Positions 60,223 to 64,000 of a DNA stretch of 64,000 nt are shown one piece after another (the stretch's first letter is position 1; every line of letters begins with the position of its first letter). Source of the stretch: Tribonema minus (taxonomy: Eukaryota > Sar > Xanthophyceae > Tribonematales > Tribonemataceae). A program made the position numbers and the translations under genes. Where the stretch lies: assembly GCA_017506865.1 (NCBI GenBank), contig JAFCMP010000525.1, positions 1,884,660 to 1,948,659 on the forward strand, given 5' to 3'. The notes under the pieces were generated by a model that saw only the letters and a program-made list of their open reading frames with translations, did not search any database and was not told where the DNA came from.

Positions 60223-60440
60223 TATTTGTGTAGGTCCACAACCCTTGGCCTGACTAAAGCAAGCAAATATACGCAATACGTAACAAAACATCACAGCTTT
60301 CGAAACTACTTAAAAAAGCCCATCCCAATCCAGCTCCTGCCCAGCTCCTGCCCCTCGCCAAAGTCCTCCCCCACATAACCTTATAGCCCCCTGTCTCCCG
60401 TGTGGCGGCCATGTGGCCCATCACGCGTGCGGAAATCGCA
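60223..60440 (-). mobile_element. Short 5'-truncated copy of the same retroelement 3' end
   Basis: It matches 56302-56526 with small changes: ATTATTTGTGTAGGTCCACAACC, AAATATACGCAATAC, CATCCCAATCCAGCTCCTGCCC (with one 14-bp duplication), CCTGTCTCCCGTGTGGCGGCCATGTGGCCCATCACGCGTGC. Only the last ~35 codons of the ORF and the 3' end remain. Confidence 0.75.
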
Positions 60441-61636
60441 AGTGATTGTACAAGTTTGTTTTGGCCAAACCTCAAGGCACATGATCTTTGGGCTTCATGA
60501 CCATTCCTCCGCCATGTGCATGGACCATGTTTCTTTTTGCGGTCCTCGACCTCAGGGACAACATGCCGGAATATTTCCACTCGTCGATGGGACAGCCTGC
60601 AGCCACTGAGACGGAGGTCATGGCAGTATTGTGTGCCGACCCACACACACTTTCATGTGCTGAGCGTCGTCAATACACTTTTGTGTGCTGAGCTTCGCGT
60701 TGCTCTATCAGCAAAGCTCGCTTGGTGCTCATTCTTTCCTTTTCTATACTAGTAGGCATTGGTTTTGATACTCTCACAGAGTGTGAAGTGCCCAGCTGGC
60801 TTATGCATGGGGGCAGCTGTGCAGCAGCGGCAGCTACAGCCGCGACTTCCACGTTAATGCAGTGAATGTTGGTGAACCATTTAGCAGGCTGAAGCTCGCA
60901 GAGACCAGGGCTGCCTACAAATAAGTCATTTGAAAAGAAACATAAAATGATGCTTCACTGCAGGCGCCAAGGCGTGGCTCTTGTCAAGAATGTCCACTTG
61001 TCCCAGCGTCACAGTCTGAACTAGTGATGCAGCAGGTCTGTCTTTCTTGGTGAACAAGGTGTACAATCTTGACTGTGTCTCTCTGGTGCTGCTGCATCAA
61101 TCATGGACTGTGCATGGGCGATGCATGCATCTTGAACTGCAGGCTTAGTGACCCATCCCAAACACAGTGCCACAGGAAGTAAATATTGTGACACTCGAAC
61201 ATTAAGCTACCTTTACCTGCGACTGTTTAGTGACCCTCGTCAACAACCTGCTCTGACAGGCATATTATCTGTGACCAGCACGCGGATGTTCCCTTCACCG
61301 TTTGGCAGCTGCAAAGTTGCCGTGCTACTACTGTGGCTTTGCCCACTCACTATAACATCCCTGCATTGTCCCATCACATCTTTCCCTACTTGTGCTGCTC
61401 CAGGCACTTCTTACTCGACAGCCTGTAACCTCCCGCACTGTCCTGTCGCATCTTTCATTACTTCTGCTGCTCCAGGCACTTCCTGTCCGACAGCCTGGCT
61501 GTGCGAAAGTCCATCACCCCTTGGCCCGTGTATGCCGAGCGCTGGGGCGTGGAGTTCAGTGACATTGCACTTGCATACAGTGCGACATCGACTGCGTCGG
61601 GATTGATCCATGTATCCCTGAACGGCGGGGAGCACC

Positions 61637-61768
61637 CTCAATGGCGTCAAGTACTTGGTGCAGCTGGGACCGATTGGATTGCAGCGAGCGGACATACGTG
61701 TGGCCTCTGAGAGTCAGCTCAGGAATGCTGCCCATGGCATTCTGCATGGCCTTAATGCGCTGCATCAG
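61637..61768 (+). CDS. Possible kinase-like exon of the Crinkler-type gene
   Basis: The frame reads LNGVKYLVQLGPIG, then LRNAAHGILHGLNALHQ before a CAG|GTGAGG donor at 61768/61769. This resembles the end of the kinase N-lobe and the helix that leads to the catalytic loop (..l..i..gL..LH). The same frame has a TGA at 61619-61621 and no good acceptor after it, so either the exon is mis-set by a frameshift or this is decaying. The expected HRD-like exon was not found downstream. Confidence 0.3.
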
Positions 61769-64000
61769 GTGAGGCCTGTGCGCAACCTTTGTTGGTAGTC
61801 AGCTATCTGCAGTTCATAGACACCACACCATTTTCGACGCAGAGCATGTTGGTCTTCAAATTGCCAGACAATGTATTGCCCGGAGCACTTGAGCCATATT
61901 GTGATCAGCGCAAATTTTAAAGCCACAAGCTACAAATATGGTTTTCCCGCCAGTTTATGTATGTGGAGCACTGCAACACTCAGTGCATCTGAGCCCAACA
62001 TCTGTGTCGCTCAATCAGTGTTGTGGTCGCAAGAGTTGTCTTTGGGGGCATCAAGGTCACGGACGCATCTTCGCACTGTGCAGTGTCCGTGTCAGCAATA
62101 TCAGTGATGTGCCTAAAACATTGCACACAAACTCATCTGGAAGCCCCCCCCCCCCTCTGCGCAAGTCTCCGCTGTAGCCTTGGGCGTCGTCAAGCAGACT
62201 CACCGGTTCTTAGCATTGATAGGGCATGTTTGCGCAGTGAACAACGCCTCAGTTGTTGTTCGCTATAAAGCGAGGATGTCTTGCGCACACACACCGCAGG
62301 GTGTGACCGATCTAGCTCCTGGCGAGGTTTCGAGCCGTCAATCCAACGCAGTTCCAGCACCAGCAGCTGCAGCAACCAGCTCCTTCATATATTGTTGTCT
62401 TGGTACTTGAATGCCGTCAACCTTGCCAATACCCCCATGCCCCGGGCACCAGCAGGCACTTGTCGCTTACCGAGGAATCAAAAGTGGTGATGCGGGCTTG
62501 TGCTAGGGATTGTGACAACTTCACATGATTGTAACGTCTTGTCCGATTTATCACGTTTTGCACTGTGAGGCGTTCTTCAGCAATATAGAGCTGATAAGTA
62601 AATGCTTGCACACAGCCATGTACTGCAACAAAAACTGCGGTTACGCCACACGGCTGCATCGCAGCAGGCAGGCGCTATGCAGACTTTTTGGAGGAGGGGC
62701 GGGGGCGCAGGAAAGCTAGAGCAAGATGGGTATAGATTTTTAGCCAAACTTCCGGCAGTGATGATTATTTCATGCACGGGCATGCACAAGGTAACCTTGG
62801 CAAGGTCGGCTACATGTTGTGCTCAGTGTGGCGATGGTGATGTCTGGCCCTTGACCTCAGCCCTAACTTCAACCAACATGCCTAGTGGACTGAACCTGGT
62901 AATGATAAACGACACACCATCACACCCTGTAGAGCACGCTTCGAAGCACCGTGCCGTCAGCGCTGCCTTTCTGTGCGGGGCGTTTCAGTCCTGCGGCCTC
63001 TATGTGGGGGGTTTATTGCCCGCCCCTCCTGCCGCCTTCCGCATGACTGGCACAGGACAGGTATTGGTCAGCCCGCCTCCTCGAGGCTTTTCCAGAGCTC
63101 TCGGTCAAGCAGCAATATATTCATTTACCACTGATGTTCGAGGTGCTTGGTGACTGCTGCTGAAACTCACAAGGACCGGCTTAAACAGTTTTGTCAACCA
63201 AACATACGAGAGCTTCCCAACATGAACTTAATTGTCCCTAGCCATGCGAGTGATAGCTGAAGCTCATTTACGCACGGATGCTTTGTGTGTATGTAAAGCA
63301 TTCTTGTTCTGCTCGTGAGCCAAGTACTGTAAATGGCGTAAATCAACCATAGATCTGGATCTTGACAACTATGTTGCGTTTCGTTGAAGACCTCCACGCT
63401 GCAGCCTCTGTCATCAACGACTGGACCCCCTCTTATAACGGAAGTATACATGGCAATGGACGAAGCTACCGTGGAAATCCTCAGGGCCATGCTTTTGCAG
63501 ATCAAGACTGGTGTTGTGACAAACCACAGTTTTATTTATTCTAGCTGACAAGAGAAGAAATTGTGAAAGGACGGCCCTTTGCTGCGCACGTGCAGCAGAT
63601 GCAAAATGTGGCTGTAGATGATGAAATGTGGCACCAAGCGGTCACATCGCCCTGCTGCAGCAGGCGATTTCCACTGATGGTGACGCCATAACTCGCTATG
63701 TTGCTGAAGCCGTAGGGTTTTGGCTTTCTGCAAACCACGTTTGTGCTCGCGCAGGAGCCGAACTTGTGTCTAAGGCATCATCAGCCCCCACAAGTGATGC
63801 GTTTACACTACTGAGCTATCATAGTACCTATGATACAACGATGCATTCTCAAGTGTAAACTAAAGTCATCTATGTCATTGGCACACCTCTTGACTGAGCA
63901 CGCTTCAGGTGGCCCTCCTGCAGCAGGCACCATGCTGTACCCTTTTGCATAGTGACCACTTAGTACTTGTACGTCAGCGTACAAGCTGAGTGGTAAGGGG
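61769..64000. other. No confident gene
   Basis: AT-richer DNA with short frames. An acceptor-like TTTATTCTAG at about 63533-63543 precedes LTREEIVKGRPFAAHVQQ, and 63628-63858 is open (AISTDGDAITRYVAEAV). Either could be an exon of a gene continuing beyond the window. A C run lies at about 62146-62156. Confidence 0.3.

Overview
The window is eukaryotic nuclear DNA, most likely from a GC-rich microalga. Supporting signs are GT-AG introns with CAG|GT borders, Ala/Gly-rich low-complexity proteins, long satellite arrays, an LTR retrotransposon with a chromodomain, EsV-1-7-type Cys repeats and a Crinkler/RHS-like gene. Two short TTAGGG-type tracts are present. The lineage (haptophyte, stramenopile, green or other) cannot be fixed from the sequence alone. 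No prokaryotic operons, tRNA, rRNA or CRISPR array were seen.

Layout. 0-6 kb: the last exon of a glutaredoxin, then a six-exon secreted SGNH-hydrolase-like gene whose introns carry copies of its own exon ends. 8-11 kb: a frameshifted non-LTR-type reverse transcriptase. 11-12.1 kb: a minisatellite whose unit looks like an exon end plus splice donor. 12.5-14.1 kb (-): EsV-1-7-like zinc repeats fused to a Vsr-like nuclease domain. 15.5-16.4 kb: a retroelement tail and an HhH + U-box gene. 16.86-19.58 kb: a ~388-bp satellite array. 19.7-35.5 kb (-): one ~15.8-kb Ty3/Gypsy element nested in a dispersed repeat. 36.4-42.9 kb: a zinc-ribbon protein, a tyrosine recombinase and a BRO-N-like protein. 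43.3-45.5 kb: the same satellite family in inverted orientation. 48.4-49.6 kb: an unidentified GC-rich gene. 52.7-54.0 kb: an unidentified spliced gene. 55.2-60.0 kb, perhaps to 61.8 kb: a Crinkler/RHS-type gene whose introns hold antisense fragments of a retroelement with an endonuclease tail.

The main discovery candidate is the Gypsy element. Its pol carries a complete C5 cytosine DNA methyltransferase between the protease and the reverse transcriptase, and a chromodomain after the integrase. Gag and pol are in one frame, separated by a single TAG followed eight bases later by a 9-bp perfect hairpin, which suggests stop-codon readthrough. The copy is young (flanking GTAAC duplications; LTRs identical over 235 bp) but damaged by two out-of-frame internal duplications, a ~200-bp-arm palindrome and loss of the last 28 bp of one LTR.

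A second candidate is the set around it: EsV-1-7/Vsr-like nuclease, U-box, zinc-ribbon, tyrosine recombinase and BRO-like genes. The nuclease and recombinase genes share a 13-bp motif at nearly the same distance upstream of their start codons, and inverted satellite arrays bracket the region. They may be parts of one mobile or virus-derived element; this is inference.
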